Source: Epilithonimonas sp. JDS (GTDB lineage Bacteria; Bacteroidota; Bacteroidia; Flavobacteriales; Weeksellaceae). Taken from it: DNA of 64,000 bases. Position 1 is the stretch's first letter, and the number at the start of each line of letters is the position of its first letter. Where the stretch lies: the NCBI RefSeq assembly GCF_021261315.1, contig NZ_JAJSAX010000002.1, positions 124,001-188,000 of the forward strand. Reading direction: 5' to 3'. This document shows positions 39,158 through 47,932 of the stretch, in pieces. A model generated the notes under the pieces. The model was not told the origin of the DNA. It searched no databases and saw only the letters and a list, made by a program, of their open reading frames with translations. Position numbers and translations under genes: made by a program.

Positions 39158-40301
39158 TTATTTACTTTTCAGAAGATTTTGTTCAATCATTTCAGTATTG
39201 ATGTTTGCAATGACAAATGCACAGATTACATTTAACATTAAAGATATTCCTGCGAACACGAAAGGGAACGCAAAAATTTTTATGGCTTCCAACATCAATG
39301 GCTGGAAACCCGATGACTCTAAATTTGAGTTTAAGAAAAATACTGACGGCTATTACTCTTTGACAATTCCTTCTCAGACAGAAAAGATTGAATATAAAAT
39401 CACGCAGGGAAGCTGGGATTTTTCCGAAACGGATGAAAATGGAAACGGAATATCAAACCGGATTTTGGAAAATTCAACCAAAGCTCAGACGGTAGAATTA
39501 CAAATCAAAGGCTGGAGTACGGCAAAAGAAAAGAAGCATACTTTGGCATCGAATGTCAAAATCCTCAGTGAAAATTTTACAATTCCACAGCTGAATATAA
39601 GCCGGAAAATCTGGATCTATCTCCCACCCGATTATGAAATTTCGAAGAAAAAATATCCCGTCATTTATATGCACGACGGACAAAATTTGTTTGATGATTT
39701 CACCAGTTTTTCAGGCGAATGGAGCGTGGATGAAAGCTTAAATCAAATTTTTGAAGAAACCGGGAAATCTGCAATCGTCATAGGAATCGATAATGGCGGC
39801 GACAAGCGTCTGGCAGAATATTCTCCCTGGAATAATGAGAAATACAAAACCACCGGTGAAGGCGATCTCTATGTTGAATTTCTGGCTAAAACTTTAAAAC
39901 CTTACATCGATAAAACTTACAGAACTGAAAGACAGTCATCCAAAACCATCATCATTGGAAGTTCGATGGGCGGATTAATTTCTCTTTATGCTTCTGCAAA
40001 ATATCCGAATGTTTTTGGAAAAGCGGGAATCTTCAGTCCTGCGTTTTGGTTTGTTTCCAAGGATCTGAAAATGTATTTGAATGTCAACAAAAACAATCTC
40101 AAAAATTCCAAATTCTATTTTGTAGCCGGGAAAAATGAAGATGAAACGATGGCGCCGGAAATTGAAAATGTGAATGGATTACTATTGAAAAAATCGGTTC
40201 CGAAAAAGAATATCGTTGTAAAGATAGATGAAGACGGAACACATTCTGAAAGTTACTGGAAACGGGAATTGAAGGCGGGCTTAATCTGGTTGTTGAAATA
40301 G
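39147..40301 (+). CDS. Secreted esterase D/Fes-type hydrolase with N-terminal glycogen-binding-like domain
   Basis: A 384-aa protein with a signal peptide ending at about residue 26 (TNAQ). An E-set/CBM48-like domain follows (ANTKGNAKIFMASNINGWKP). The catalytic domain is esterase D: MHDGQNLFDD, the nucleophile elbow GSSMGG, the acid in AGKNEDE and the histidine in DGTHSESYW. Such enzymes hydrolyse siderophore esters or acetyl/feruloyl sugar esters. The substrate is not decided by the sequence. It begins inside the end of the preceding hydrolase gene. Confidence 0.88.
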   Translation: MSINYLLFRRFCSIISVLMFAMTNAQITFNIKDIPANTKGNAKIFMASNINGWKPDDSKFEFKKNTDGYYSLTIPSQTEKIEYKITQGSWDFSETDENGNGISNRILENSTKAQTVELQIKGWSTAKEKKHTLASNVKILSENFTIPQLNISRKIWIYLPPDYEISKKKYPVIYMHDGQNLFDDFTSFSGEWSVDESLNQIFEETGKSAIVIGIDNGGDKRLAEYSPWNNEKYKTTGEGDLYVEFLAKTLKPYIDKTYRTERQSSKTIIIGSSMGGLISLYASAKYPNVFGKAGIFSPAFWFVSKDLKMYLNVNKNNLKNSKFYFVAGKNEDETMAPEIENVNGLLLKKSVPKKNIVVKIDEDGTHSESYWKRELKAGLIWLLK

Positions 40302-40393
40302 GTTTTTATCGCATAGGCTGCCATAATAATTAATAATATCAAAAGCATCGGTCACTACTGAAATTTGCTTCTCAAAAATCAAAACAAAAACAC

Positions 40394-40401
40394 TAAATTT
40401 G
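40394..40401 (+). promoter_or_regulatory. -7 box TAAATTTG before rbfA
   Basis: A TAnnTTTG match 8 bases before the rbfA ATG. This supports the internal ATG as the true start, since the longer TTG frame would begin upstream of the promoter. Confidence 0.5.
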
Positions 40402-40409
40402 CAGCATTT

Positions 40410-40769
40410 ATGGAAAGTAACAGACAACGAAAAGTAGCACAAATCATTCAGGAAGATATGGCAGAAATCTTCCGCAAGCAGGCATCAGAAAGCAAACAGA
40501 GCTTTATGGTTTCGGTTTCGGACGTGAAGGTAACGCCGGATCTCAGCATTGCCAAAATATACCTCAGCATTTTCCCGGCAGAATTGCGCAAGCCGATTAT
40601 GAAGGAAATCAACACCAATAATTCTTTTTACAGAAATTACATCGGCCAGAAAATGTCCAAGCAAGTGCGTATCATTCCGCAACTTGCCTTTTACATCGAC
40701 ACAAGTCTTGATGATGTAGAACGCATCGAGAGAGAGCTGAAAGGCGAAGGCGACAACCCAATTCTTTAA
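40410..40769 (+). CDS. rbfA: Ribosome-binding factor A
   Basis: A 119-aa KH-type protein that helps mature the 30S subunit and 16S 5' end. It starts MESNRQRKVAQIIQEDMAEI, with the family's VSDVKVTPDLSIAKIYLSIF core and the C-terminal IPQLAFYIDTSLDDVERIE. A TTG 15 codons earlier would extend the frame, but that stretch lies across the promoter. It is followed after 12 bases by the lolE-like gene, as in other flavobacteria. Confidence 0.95.
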   Translation: MESNRQRKVAQIIQEDMAEIFRKQASESKQSFMVSVSDVKVTPDLSIAKIYLSIFPAELRKPIMKEINTNNSFYRNYIGQKMSKQVRIIPQLAFYIDTSLDDVERIERELKGEGDNPIL

Positions 40770-40781
40770 TTTCCCGAAAGA

Positions 40782-41984
40782 TTGAGAAATGCTTTTTACA
40801 TAGCATCCCGATACCTGATTTCTAAAAAAGGAAGCACGGCCGTTACGTTTATCACGTGGCTGGCGGCGTTTGCAATGGTGGCAGCAGTGGCGGCAATGTT
40901 CATCATCATCTCGGTTTTTTCCGGTCTGGAAGAGCTGAACAAAGATATGATTGCCAATCTGCACGCGGATCTTACGATCAAAAGCAAGAACGGAAAAATC
41001 ATTCCCGATATTGATAAACTGGAAAATGCGCTTCAGAAAAATACCGATGTTACAAATTTTTCTAAAGTCATAGAAGAAAAAGTCTATCTCGGCTACAAAG
41101 ACAATGGCGAGATTGCTTATCTGCGCGGTGTAGATTCCACTTACACGCACGTCAATCCCATCAACGAAACTATTTTTTACGGAAAGTATCCTGACTTCAA
41201 ATACAGCAATGAGGTCATTATGGAAAATGGTCTAGACAACAGACTTTCGCTCCCCGTGAACTCCAGCGAGGATTTTGCAACGATCCTGATGCCGAAAGCC
41301 GGGAAAGGAATCATACAGCAGGAAAATGATATTTTTAATAAAAAAGATATTTTCGTAAGCGGAATTTTTCCTGGAAATGATCAGCTGGATAATTACATCA
41401 TTGCGCCGATAGAATTGGCACAGGAACTTCTGGGACTTCCAAAATCGGCTTGTTACCAAATTGTGATCAAACTGAAAAACTCTGCGAATTCGGAATTGGT
41501 AAAATCAAATCTAATTAAAGAGTTTGGTAATCAAATCACTGTCAATACCAAATCTGAGGAAAATGCAGCGTTTTGGAAGATGATCAATACGGAGAAACTG
41601 ATGATTTATTTGATCTTCGGACTGGTGATTTTCATTACGACTTTCAATTTGGCCGGCGCGATTACAATACTTCAGCTTGATAAGAAAGAGCAGGCAAAAG
41701 CTTTGATTGCATTGGGTTTCAACAAAACAGATCTTCGGCTGACGTATTTCTTTACAGGACTTCTGATTGTATTTTTTGGAGTTGTGTGCGGACTTCTGAT
41801 TGGCTCGGCGATTTGTTTCACGCAGATCCAGACAGGCTTTTTCAAAGCGAGTGAAAATCTGGCATTTCCCGTGAAAATTGAGATCTTCAATTACGTGGTA
41901 GTTTCCGCAGTGGCTTTGTTTTTCGGGATTATTATTTCTCTTTTGTTCTCAAAAATCAATAAGAGATATCTTGTTGAGAAATAA
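40782..41984 (+). CDS. Lipoprotein-releasing-type ABC permease (LolC/E, FtsX family), TTG start
   Basis: A 400-aa FtsX-family permease. Membrane segments lie near residue 25-50 and in the last 140 residues (GLVIFITTFNLAGAITI, then two more). A large periplasmic MacB-like domain lies between them. It resembles LolE/LolC, which extract lipoproteins for transport to the outer membrane. The start is taken as TTG because the reading from there (M)RNAFYIASRYLISKKG matches the usual N-terminus and there is no in-frame ATG before the first membrane segment. It is probably cotranscribed with rbfA. Confidence 0.9.
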   Translation: MRNAFYIASRYLISKKGSTAVTFITWLAAFAMVAAVAAMFIIISVFSGLEELNKDMIANLHADLTIKSKNGKIIPDIDKLENALQKNTDVTNFSKVIEEKVYLGYKDNGEIAYLRGVDSTYTHVNPINETIFYGKYPDFKYSNEVIMENGLDNRLSLPVNSSEDFATILMPKAGKGIIQQENDIFNKKDIFVSGIFPGNDQLDNYIIAPIELAQELLGLPKSACYQIVIKLKNSANSELVKSNLIKEFGNQITVNTKSEENAAFWKMINTEKLMIYLIFGLVIFITTFNLAGAITILQLDKKEQAKALIALGFNKTDLRLTYFFTGLLIVFFGVVCGLLIGSAICFTQIQTGFFKASENLAFPVKIEIFNYVVVSAVALFFGIIISLLFSKINKRYLVEK

Positions 41985-42100
41985 ACAATTACCTTAGGAA
42001 TTTTAACAAAATATTACATCATCTTAAATTTTGCTTAAAAAATATTAGGAATGAATATTGAATAAAATTTAATCTTAACTTTACGCCCTAATTTTTTGAA

Positions 42101-43177
42101 ATGAAAAAATCTATCCTTATTTTATTTGTTGGAATTTTTGGGTTTGCGAATGCCCAGGAACCTGCAAACTATTACAGTACAGCAACGGGACTTACCGGTT
42201 TTGCACTGAAAACAAAACTTGGCGAAATCATTACCGCAGGTTATCAGACTAAAAGTTATGATAATCTTTACAATGGCTATCCATCTACAGACACCGACAA
42301 ATTCTATGAAAACGACGGCAGTGTTTTGGACATCTACTCAGAAAATCCAACGGGAGCTGATCCTTACAATTATCAGCACGGTGTGAAAAAATGTGGAAAC
42401 TATTCTGTAGAAGGCGATTGCTACAACAGAGAACATTCGATTCCTCAAAGTCTTTTCAATGAAGCGAGTCCAATGGTTTCTGACATCCAGCACATCTTGC
42501 CAACGGACGGTAAAGTGAACGGAATGAGAAGTAATTATCCTTACGGGAAAGTAAGCAATCCTTCCTACACTTCTAAAAACGGTTCTAAAGTTGGCCCTAA
42601 TACTTCAGCAGGCTATGGCGGAACTGTTTTCGAACCAATCAATGAGTTCAAAGGTGATGTTGCGAGAGTACTTTTGTATTTTGTAACAAGATATCAAACA
42701 AGATTATCCGGATTCTCCAGCGGAAATATCCTTAACACAAGCAATGTCAACAAGGGTCTTACAGATTGGGAACTTAATCTGATGTTGCAATGGCACCAGC
42801 AGGATCCTGTTTCTCAAAGAGAAATCACAAGAAACAACGCGGCTTATGCTTATCAGAATAACAGAAATCCATTCATCGATCACCCGGAATGGGTAACAGC
42901 AATCTGGGGCGCTGCTCCACTGGCTGTAGATGATGCTTCTTTTTCTAAAAACCTTAACATAGCTCCAAATCCTGTGAAAGGAAATGTGATCAACGTGACT
43001 GGAGACAAAGATTTGAAGAAATTTACAAAAGCAATGATCTACAATATGGTTGGACAAAACGTTCAGACCATTGAAAATCCTTTCCAAAACGGAAATATAA
43101 TTACTTTGAACAATTTACCAAAAGGCGTTTACATCCTGAAAACCGGAGAATTAAACACTAAGTTTATTATTGAATAA
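42101..43177 (+). CDS. Secreted endonuclease I with T9SS sorting domain (copy 1)
   Basis: A 358-aa protein with a signal peptide (ending FANAQ, about residue 19). The endonuclease I (EndA/NucM, His-Me finger) domain has CYNREHSIPQSLF with the catalytic His, then DIQHILPTDGKVNGMRSNYP. Residues about 280-358 are a type IX sorting domain (NIAPNPVKGN, then PKGVYILKTGELNTKFIIE), so the enzyme goes to the cell surface or outside. It degrades nucleic acids, probably for nutrition or DNA clearing. A paralogue follows directly. Confidence 0.95.
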   Translation: MKKSILILFVGIFGFANAQEPANYYSTATGLTGFALKTKLGEIITAGYQTKSYDNLYNGYPSTDTDKFYENDGSVLDIYSENPTGADPYNYQHGVKKCGNYSVEGDCYNREHSIPQSLFNEASPMVSDIQHILPTDGKVNGMRSNYPYGKVSNPSYTSKNGSKVGPNTSAGYGGTVFEPINEFKGDVARVLLYFVTRYQTRLSGFSSGNILNTSNVNKGLTDWELNLMLQWHQQDPVSQREITRNNAAYAYQNNRNPFIDHPEWVTAIWGAAPLAVDDASFSKNLNIAPNPVKGNVINVTGDKDLKKFTKAMIYNMVGQNVQTIENPFQNGNIITLNNLPKGVYILKTGELNTKFIIE

Positions 43178-43198
43178 TTAATAAAGAATATGATTAAG

Positions 43199-43230
43199 AA
43201 AAAGACAGAAATTAATTTCTGTCTTTTTTT
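43199..43230 (+). terminator. Terminator after endonuclease I copy 1
   Basis: AAAGACAGAAA / TTTCTGTCTTT with a short AT loop, followed by a T run. Confidence 0.85.
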
Positions 43231-43372
43231 ATTTTACAACAGTAATGAACTACTTTCAATTTATTATCAATTGAAAATATTTATTTAACACTATTTCACA
43301 ATCTCTATTGTTAACAACTTAATACTTTAATATTTAAATATTTTTATACCTTAGCCGCCCTAATTAAAATTA

Positions 43373-44437
43373 ATGAAAAAAATAATTTCTTTTCTATCTG
43401 TAGGTGTTTTTGGCTTAGGACTGGCTCAGATCCCAACAGGTTATTACGACGGTACCACCGGACTTACCGGTTTTGCTTTGAAGACTAAAATCAGTCAGAT
43501 TATAACAAACGGTCATCAGGACAAAGGTTATAACTGGGCTGTATTCTCTACTGCGGACAGAGACAAATACTATGAAAATGACAATAGTGTTTTGGATATC
43601 TATTCAGAAAATCCGACCGGTGCAGATCCTTATAAATACAGCATCGGAACCAACCAGTGCGGAAATTACAGTGGCGAAGCATCTTGCTACAACAGAGAGC
43701 ACACGATTCCCAAATCTACATTTGATGATAGAACGCCGATGCACAACGATTACAACCACCTTTTACCAACGGACGGCTATGTGAACGGAAAAAGAAGCAA
43801 CTGGCCTTACGGGGAAGTGGGAACTGCGAGCTGGACTTCAAAAAACGGTTCAAAGTTGGGTTCAAGCAAGCTAAATGGTTACGCCGGAACGGTTTTCGAG
43901 CCAATCAATGAGTTCAAAGGTGACCTTGCAAGAATCTATTTTTACTTTGCGACACGCTACGAAAACAACATCCAAACGTTCGTTTACGATATGTACGACG
44001 GTTCTAAAACCAAAGTTTTTGCAGAGCCTTTCCTATCCATGCTATTGAAATGGAATCAGCAGGATCCGGTTTCTCAAAAAGAGATTGACAGAAATGTTGC
44101 AGTTTATAATTATCAGGGAAACAGAAATCCGTACATCGATCATCCGGAATGGATTACTGCAATCTGGGGCGCTGCGCCAATGGCGGTAGATGATGCTTCT
44201 TTCTCTAAAAATCTGACGATCGCACCAAATCCTGTAAAAGGAAATGTAATTGCTGTAACCGGAGACAAAGATTTGAAACAATTCAAGAAAGCGATGATAT
44301 ACAATATGGTAGGACAAAATGTTCAGACCATTGAAAATCCTTTCCAAAACGGAAGTACAATTACTTTGAATAATTTACCTAAAGGAATTTACATCCTTAA
44401 AACCGGAGAATTGAACACTAAATTCATTGTAGAATAA
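43373..44437 (+). CDS. Secreted endonuclease I with T9SS sorting domain (copy 2)
   Basis: A 354-aa paralogue of the preceding gene: signal peptide (ending GLAQ), the nuclease motif CYNREHTIPKSTF, then HLLPTDGYVNGKRSNWPYG, and an almost identical C-terminal sorting domain (NLTIAPNPVKGN, FIVE end). The catalytic histidine and asparagine are kept, so both copies should be active. The middle differs more than the two ends, as expected for an old tandem duplication under selection. It has its own promoter region and terminator. Confidence 0.95.
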   Translation: MKKIISFLSVGVFGLGLAQIPTGYYDGTTGLTGFALKTKISQIITNGHQDKGYNWAVFSTADRDKYYENDNSVLDIYSENPTGADPYKYSIGTNQCGNYSGEASCYNREHTIPKSTFDDRTPMHNDYNHLLPTDGYVNGKRSNWPYGEVGTASWTSKNGSKLGSSKLNGYAGTVFEPINEFKGDLARIYFYFATRYENNIQTFVYDMYDGSKTKVFAEPFLSMLLKWNQQDPVSQKEIDRNVAVYNYQGNRNPYIDHPEWITAIWGAAPMAVDDASFSKNLTIAPNPVKGNVIAVTGDKDLKQFKKAMIYNMVGQNVQTIENPFQNGSTITLNNLPKGIYILKTGELNTKFIVE

Positions 44438-44459
44438 GATTCTATAATACTCAATTGAC

Positions 44460-44488
44460 AAGGCAGAAATTAACGTTTCTGCCTTTTT
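44460..44488 (+). terminator. Terminator after endonuclease I copy 2
   Basis: AAGGCAGAAA-TTAACG-TTTCTGCCTT followed by T residues. Confidence 0.85.
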
Positions 44489-44590
44489 CATTTTTATATT
44501 CTTAATTAATTTAACAAATGTTATGAATTAAATTCTGATTCTGGCATCTATATTGGAAATAGGATTGATACAAATAAAAAAATATTAATA

Positions 44591-45019
44591 ATGAAAAAAT
44601 TATTGATCACAGCATTATTCCTCGGAACATTTAGTTTGGGATATGCACAGTCAGACTATTACAATGATTACAGAAGAAGTGTAACAGACGTCAACTGGCA
44701 GACAGTAGCGGTAGATCTGGTATTGTCTGCAACTCAGGCAAATGAACTTTATGCCCTGAATGACAGATACGCAGACTACGACGCCTGGAACAGAGTCTAC
44801 GGAAGTAATCCAGACCGATGGAGAACAGACAGATACACGGAGATAGAAAGAATCCTTGGTCCTACAAAATACACAAAGTTCAAAACCAAATATTACAAAG
44901 GCAAAAATCCCGTAGCCGTTTATAACAGTAACAAAAACAACAACAAACGCTACAAAAACATGGCAAAAAAAGCCAAAGTGTATAAATCCAATAACGGAAA
45001 AGCACACAAAAACAAATAA
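44591..45019 (+). CDS. Small secreted basic protein
   Basis: A 142-aa protein with a signal peptide (ending LGYAQ, about residue 20). The mature part is rich in Tyr, Asp and Arg (SDYYNDYRRSV, RYTEIERILGPTKYTKFK) and ends in a Lys/Asn-rich low-complexity tail. The middle resembles short periplasmic proteins of the Spy/LTXXQ kind in layout (helices ending TKFKTKYYKG), but no signature is clear. Function unknown. A terminator follows. Confidence 0.75.
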   Translation: MKKLLITALFLGTFSLGYAQSDYYNDYRRSVTDVNWQTVAVDLVLSATQANELYALNDRYADYDAWNRVYGSNPDRWRTDRYTEIERILGPTKYTKFKTKYYKGKNPVAVYNSNKNNNKRYKNMAKKAKVYKSNNGKAHKNK

Positions 45020-45031
45020 TAAAATCACCAG

Positions 45032-45059
45032 AACAGTTGCCCAAAGCAGCTGTTTTTTT
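45032..45059 (+). terminator. Terminator
   Basis: AACAGTTGC-CCAAA-GCAGCTGTT followed by T residues, after the small secreted-protein gene. Confidence 0.75.
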
Positions 45060-45088
45060 GTACCTTGAAATCTCAAAACCTTTAAATA

Positions 45089-45751
45089 ATGAGACATTAC
45101 CGATTATTCAAATTTTTATTCTTAGCCTTCATTCTCAACTCTCTCCTATTCTTTGGTCAGGAAAAACCATATTGGAAAGAGATTCAGGAATTCAAAAAAC
45201 TAGATCAACAAAACGGAATTCCGAGGAAACCAATCTTGTTGGTTGGAAGTTCGTCTTTCACAAAATGGACAGATGTCAGCGATTATTTTCCAGGGAAGAC
45301 AATTGTCAACCGAGCTTTTGGCGGCTCAAGATTATTGGATCTTAATAATTATTCTGATGAATTGCTGAATCCTTACAAACCAAAACAGATTCTGATCTAC
45401 TGCGGCGAAAATGATGTTGCAATGGAAAATCCAACAGCTGCAGAAGTATTTGAAAGATTCAAAACATTTTTTGGAAAGATCAGAGCAAAATATCCGAAAG
45501 TTCCCGTAGCGTATGTTTCCATCAAATACTCACCAAGCCGAGAGCAATTCTGGCCAATCGTAACGGAAGTCAATCAAATGATCGAATCCTATCTTAAAAC
45601 TCAAAAACGAACCGATTACATTGACATTACAAAAGTAATGAACGACGAAAACGGAAAAGTTAGAACAGACATTTTCTTAGAAGATATGCTGCATATGAAA
45701 CCGGAAGGCTACCAACTTTGGACAAAGGTAATGGCGCCATATCTAAAATAA
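45089..45751 (+). CDS. Exported SGNH/GDSL hydrolase
   Basis: A 220-aa esterase-like protein with an N-terminal signal or anchor (residues about 5-24). SGNH blocks are present: GSSSFTKW holds the nucleophile serine, AFGGSRL the glycine, CGENDVA the asparagine, and DMLHMKPEGY the aspartate and histidine. It probably removes acetyl groups from carbohydrates or acts on lipids. It is a single gene between two terminators. Confidence 0.9.
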   Translation: MRHYRLFKFLFLAFILNSLLFFGQEKPYWKEIQEFKKLDQQNGIPRKPILLVGSSSFTKWTDVSDYFPGKTIVNRAFGGSRLLDLNNYSDELLNPYKPKQILIYCGENDVAMENPTAAEVFERFKTFFGKIRAKYPKVPVAYVSIKYSPSREQFWPIVTEVNQMIESYLKTQKRTDYIDITKVMNDENGKVRTDIFLEDMLHMKPEGYQLWTKVMAPYLK

Positions 45752-45883
45752 TTTTCGAGAACCTCAACTGTAATTCTAAATGCTTCAAGAGCCGCAGACT
45801 GACAAATTAGAATGTCATGCTAAGGCTCTCGAAGCAAATAAACAAATATTTCATTTTCTATTTGTATTTAGTCTAAATTACTA

Positions 45884-45891
45884 TATATTTG
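45884..45891 (+). promoter_or_regulatory. -7 box TATATTTG before the Cys-rich small gene
   Basis: A TAnnTTTG match 5 bases before the small gene's ATG; it supports this start over the open frame further upstream. Confidence 0.5.
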
Positions 45892-45896
45892 CAGAT

Positions 45897-46049
45897 ATGA
45901 ATCAGCCAGTTATCGCATTTAGAATTGCACCTCTCGCACCCGCATTGGGAAATACAGAAGAGATGTATTGTGGAAAAAAGACCTGTTGTAAGAAATTCAA
46001 AAAAGGAAAACGCTGCAAAAAGTGTCCTGGTCGCGAAAAGATCAGTTAA
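45897..46049 (+). CDS. 50-aa cysteine- and lysine-rich protein
   Basis: A 50-aa basic peptide that begins [15 protein letters not shown] and ends with [20 protein letters not shown] followed by CPGREKIS. The five cysteines include one CC pair and could bind metal. A good -7 box lies 5 bases before the ATG. The same frame is open upstream but lies before the promoter. It overlaps the convergent J-domain gene by 8 bases. Function unknown. Confidence 0.65.
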   Translation: MNQPVIAFRIAPLAPALGNTEEMYCGKKTCCKKFKKGKRCKKCPGREKIS

Positions 46050-46686
46050 GCATCAGCCAGATGATCATAGCAGCCAATGCTAAAAATATAATTAAGGAAA
46101 CCAGTCTTTTAGATTTGGTTTCTTTTTTTTGGACTTTCTGGAAAGATTCGGATGGATTGCTCAATGATTCTTTTTGGTCAGACTCAGTTTCTGCTCCCAA
46201 CATTTCTGTAATAGTAATTCCCTGAACAACGGTTTTGTGAAGAATAGTATTCGTCGCGTGAAGTAAAATCTGAAATTTCCCCTGAGAATCAAATTCCTTA
46301 ATCCTAATCGTTCGTTCACCATTAGGTTTTTCCAATCCGAAAGGCACAATTTTCACAAGATCAGCATCATACGTATTCCAATAGATTGTAATTTCCTCAT
46401 CTTTCTGAGCACGGATTTTACTGGCTGAAAAATTTTTGATCTTAGGAGGCAAAATACTTTTGACATTGCGTTGCTGGCTGCCAAGATTCTGGTCGTAGAT
46501 TGTCTTTCGCTGAGGATCTGTAAGTGTTTCGTACGCTTCCTTCACTTCCTTGAAACGGTCGGAGAAGTAGTCATCGTTCTCATTTTTGTCCGGATGGTAT
46601 TTCAAAGACAATTTCCGATAGGCTTTTTTGATGTCTTCCGCAGAAGCATTTTGAGGAATCCCGAGAAAGTAGTAATAGTCCTTCAC
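46042..46686 (-). CDS. J-domain protein with C-terminal membrane anchor
   Basis: A 214-aa protein whose residues 1-70 are a canonical J domain ([12 protein letters not shown], then KYHPDKNEN with the HPD motif). A beta-rich middle follows (about 85-160), then a low-complexity stretch and a single C-terminal membrane segment ([19 protein letters not shown]). It should recruit Hsp70 (DnaK) to the membrane, facing the cytoplasm. A TAAATTTG -7 box lies just upstream. It is unrelated in place to the J-like/Hsp70 operon at the right edge. Confidence 0.88.
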   Translation of the reverse strand: MKDYYYFLGIPQNASAEDIKKAYRKLSLKYHPDKNENDDYFSDRFKEVKEAYETLTDPQRKTIYDQNLGSQQRNVKSILPPKIKNFSASKIRAQKDEEITIYWNTYDADLVKIVPFGLEKPNGERTIRIKEFDSQGKFQILLHATNTILHKTVVQGITITEMLGAETESDQKESLSNPSESFQKVQKKETKSKRLVSLIIFLALAAMIIWLMLN

Positions 46687-46690
46687 AGAA

Positions 46691-46718
46691 CAAATTTAAC
46701 GATTTCGCGCGTTCAAAA
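46691..46718 (-). promoter_or_regulatory. Promoter of the J-domain gene
   Basis: A TAAATTTG -7 box at 46691-46698 on the minus strand, with a TTTTTG -33-like element about 15 bases further upstream. Confidence 0.5.
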
Positions 46719-46723
46719 ACAAA

Positions 46724-46750
46724 AAACGGAAAGCATAACTTCCCGTTTTT
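46724..46750 (-). terminator. Terminator after the 81-aa gene
   Basis: An AACGG-AAG / CTT-CCCGTT stem with T and A runs on the two sides, in the gap between the 81-aa gene and the J-domain gene. Confidence 0.6.
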
Positions 46751-46778
46751 CTAACAATTTAATTTAATTTCCTAAAAA

Positions 46779-47024
46779 TTACTCCGCTTCCGCAGTTCTG
46801 CTTTTGCAGCATCCTCTTCCGAATTGCGTTCTCACTTTCTCTTTCAGCGAGTTGTACTCCTCGTCATTCATTGTTCTGATTCTGTCTGCGAAACCGAACG
46901 GCGTTCTTTCCTTCACATCATATTCGTCAAAAATCCCTTTTACGAATGCTTTTCTTTTTTGTGCTTTTTTTGCGATGATTGCGATGGCGGCCAAACCTGC
47001 GATCGCTAAAATTCCTTTTTTCAT
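46779..47024 (-). CDS. Small protein with N-terminal hydrophobic segment
   Basis: An 81-aa protein. Residues 4-18 (GILAIAGLAAIAIIAKKA) are a short hydrophobic anchor; the rest is charged (RTPFGFADRIRTMNDEEYNS) and ends RGCCKSRTAEAE. It may be membrane attached. I recognise no family. Confidence 0.65.
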   Translation of the reverse strand: MKKGILAIAGLAAIAIIAKKAQKRKAFVKGIFDEYDVKERTPFGFADRIRTMNDEEYNSLKEKVRTQFGRGCCKSRTAEAE

Positions 47025-47085
47025 TATTTTAAAATTTTACGTTTTACATTTAGGAAGACGCAATGTGAATTTGTTTACCTTAAAT

Positions 47086-47220
47086 AATTTCTTGGGCGCC
47101 TTTATCCGTCTTCCACTCCCGCTTTTTTGTGATTGCGAAAGAAGTGAACCATTCAGTTGACTATTTCAACAATCGCAATCACAAAAAGAGCTACGTTCAA
47201 GCCGGGGCGCGCTTCGCAGA
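47086..47220. repeat. Intergenic element with 15-16 bp inverted arms
   Basis: CTTTTTTGTGATTGCGA (from 47122) and TCGCAATCACAAAAAG (to 47188) are inverted copies. They lie in a GC-richer block flanked by GGGCGCCTTTATCCG and GCCGGGGCGCGC. It has no coding content. It is a probable dispersed repeat of the genome. Confidence 0.5.
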
Positions 47221-47321
47221 GTTGAAGGTTTTTGTTATTAGATTGCAATTTAACTTTTATGTAAATTTGGTAATGAAATGTTTTTAGATAAACGAGACTA
47301 AAAAAATAAAAACAACTTTTT

Positions 47322-47882
47322 ATGATTAAAAGACTTATAATTTATTTAATAATCTATGCCGCAATTCTCATCACCATTGTTTATACATTGTCTGAAATGG
47401 AAACTCTTTTTCTATTAGCAATCGTGATTTCTGGTTTAGGATTCGGAATTATAATCATATTCGAAGTTTATAAACAATACATTGCTGGTTCGAAACCAAA
47501 AAATTACAACTTAGAATACACCAGTTCAAATGTTCAAAATCTCAATAAGATTTCACAGAGACCCTTTTTGTTTGGTCTCGAAAAGAAAATAATTTCGGAC
47601 GGTGAGTTTTATTTTGATGATGAAAATTTTTATGTATTGAATGATAATAACGAAACTGCGAAATTTAATCTGAATAGCATTACAGAATTAAGCAGGACTT
47701 CCATCAGAATTAATAACAGTACAATATGGCAAGTCAAAATTAATCATAAAGAAGAAAAATTAATTTTCAAGTTCGCACACAATTATACTATTTGGAACAA
47801 AAATTTTCTCCTTTTTTATGAAAAGCTGAAAGCTATAAATCCTACCTCCATCAAATCAAAATGGAGCCTATGGAAAATGTAA
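47322..47882 (+). CDS. Membrane protein of unknown function
   Basis: A 186-aa protein with two N-terminal membrane helices (about 5-22 and 28-50) and a cytoplasmic beta-rich domain (about 75-170). That domain, with GEFYFDDENFYVLNDNN, then INNSTIWQVKINHKEEKLIF, has a PH-like look (bPH family layout) ending in a helix. The membrane-plus-PH architecture is common; the function is unknown. A convergent terminator follows. Confidence 0.7.
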   Translation: MIKRLIIYLIIYAAILITIVYTLSEMETLFLLAIVISGLGFGIIIIFEVYKQYIAGSKPKNYNLEYTSSNVQNLNKISQRPFLFGLEKKIISDGEFYFDDENFYVLNDNNETAKFNLNSITELSRTSIRINNSTIWQVKINHKEEKLIFKFAHNYTIWNKNFLLFYEKLKAINPTSIKSKWSLWKM

Positions 47883-47902
47883 AAGTAACTGCATACAAAA
47901 TC

Positions 47903-47930
47903 AAAAAGCTTTGCAATCGGAAAGCTTTTA
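47903..47930. terminator. Bidirectional terminator
   Basis: AAAAGCTTT...AAAGCTTTT between convergent genes. Confidence 0.7.
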
Positions 47931-47932
47931 TT

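Noticed and set aside
40485-41150. 221-codon minus-strand frame opposite rbfA and the permease
   Set aside because: It is antisense to two well-recognised genes and has no family features.
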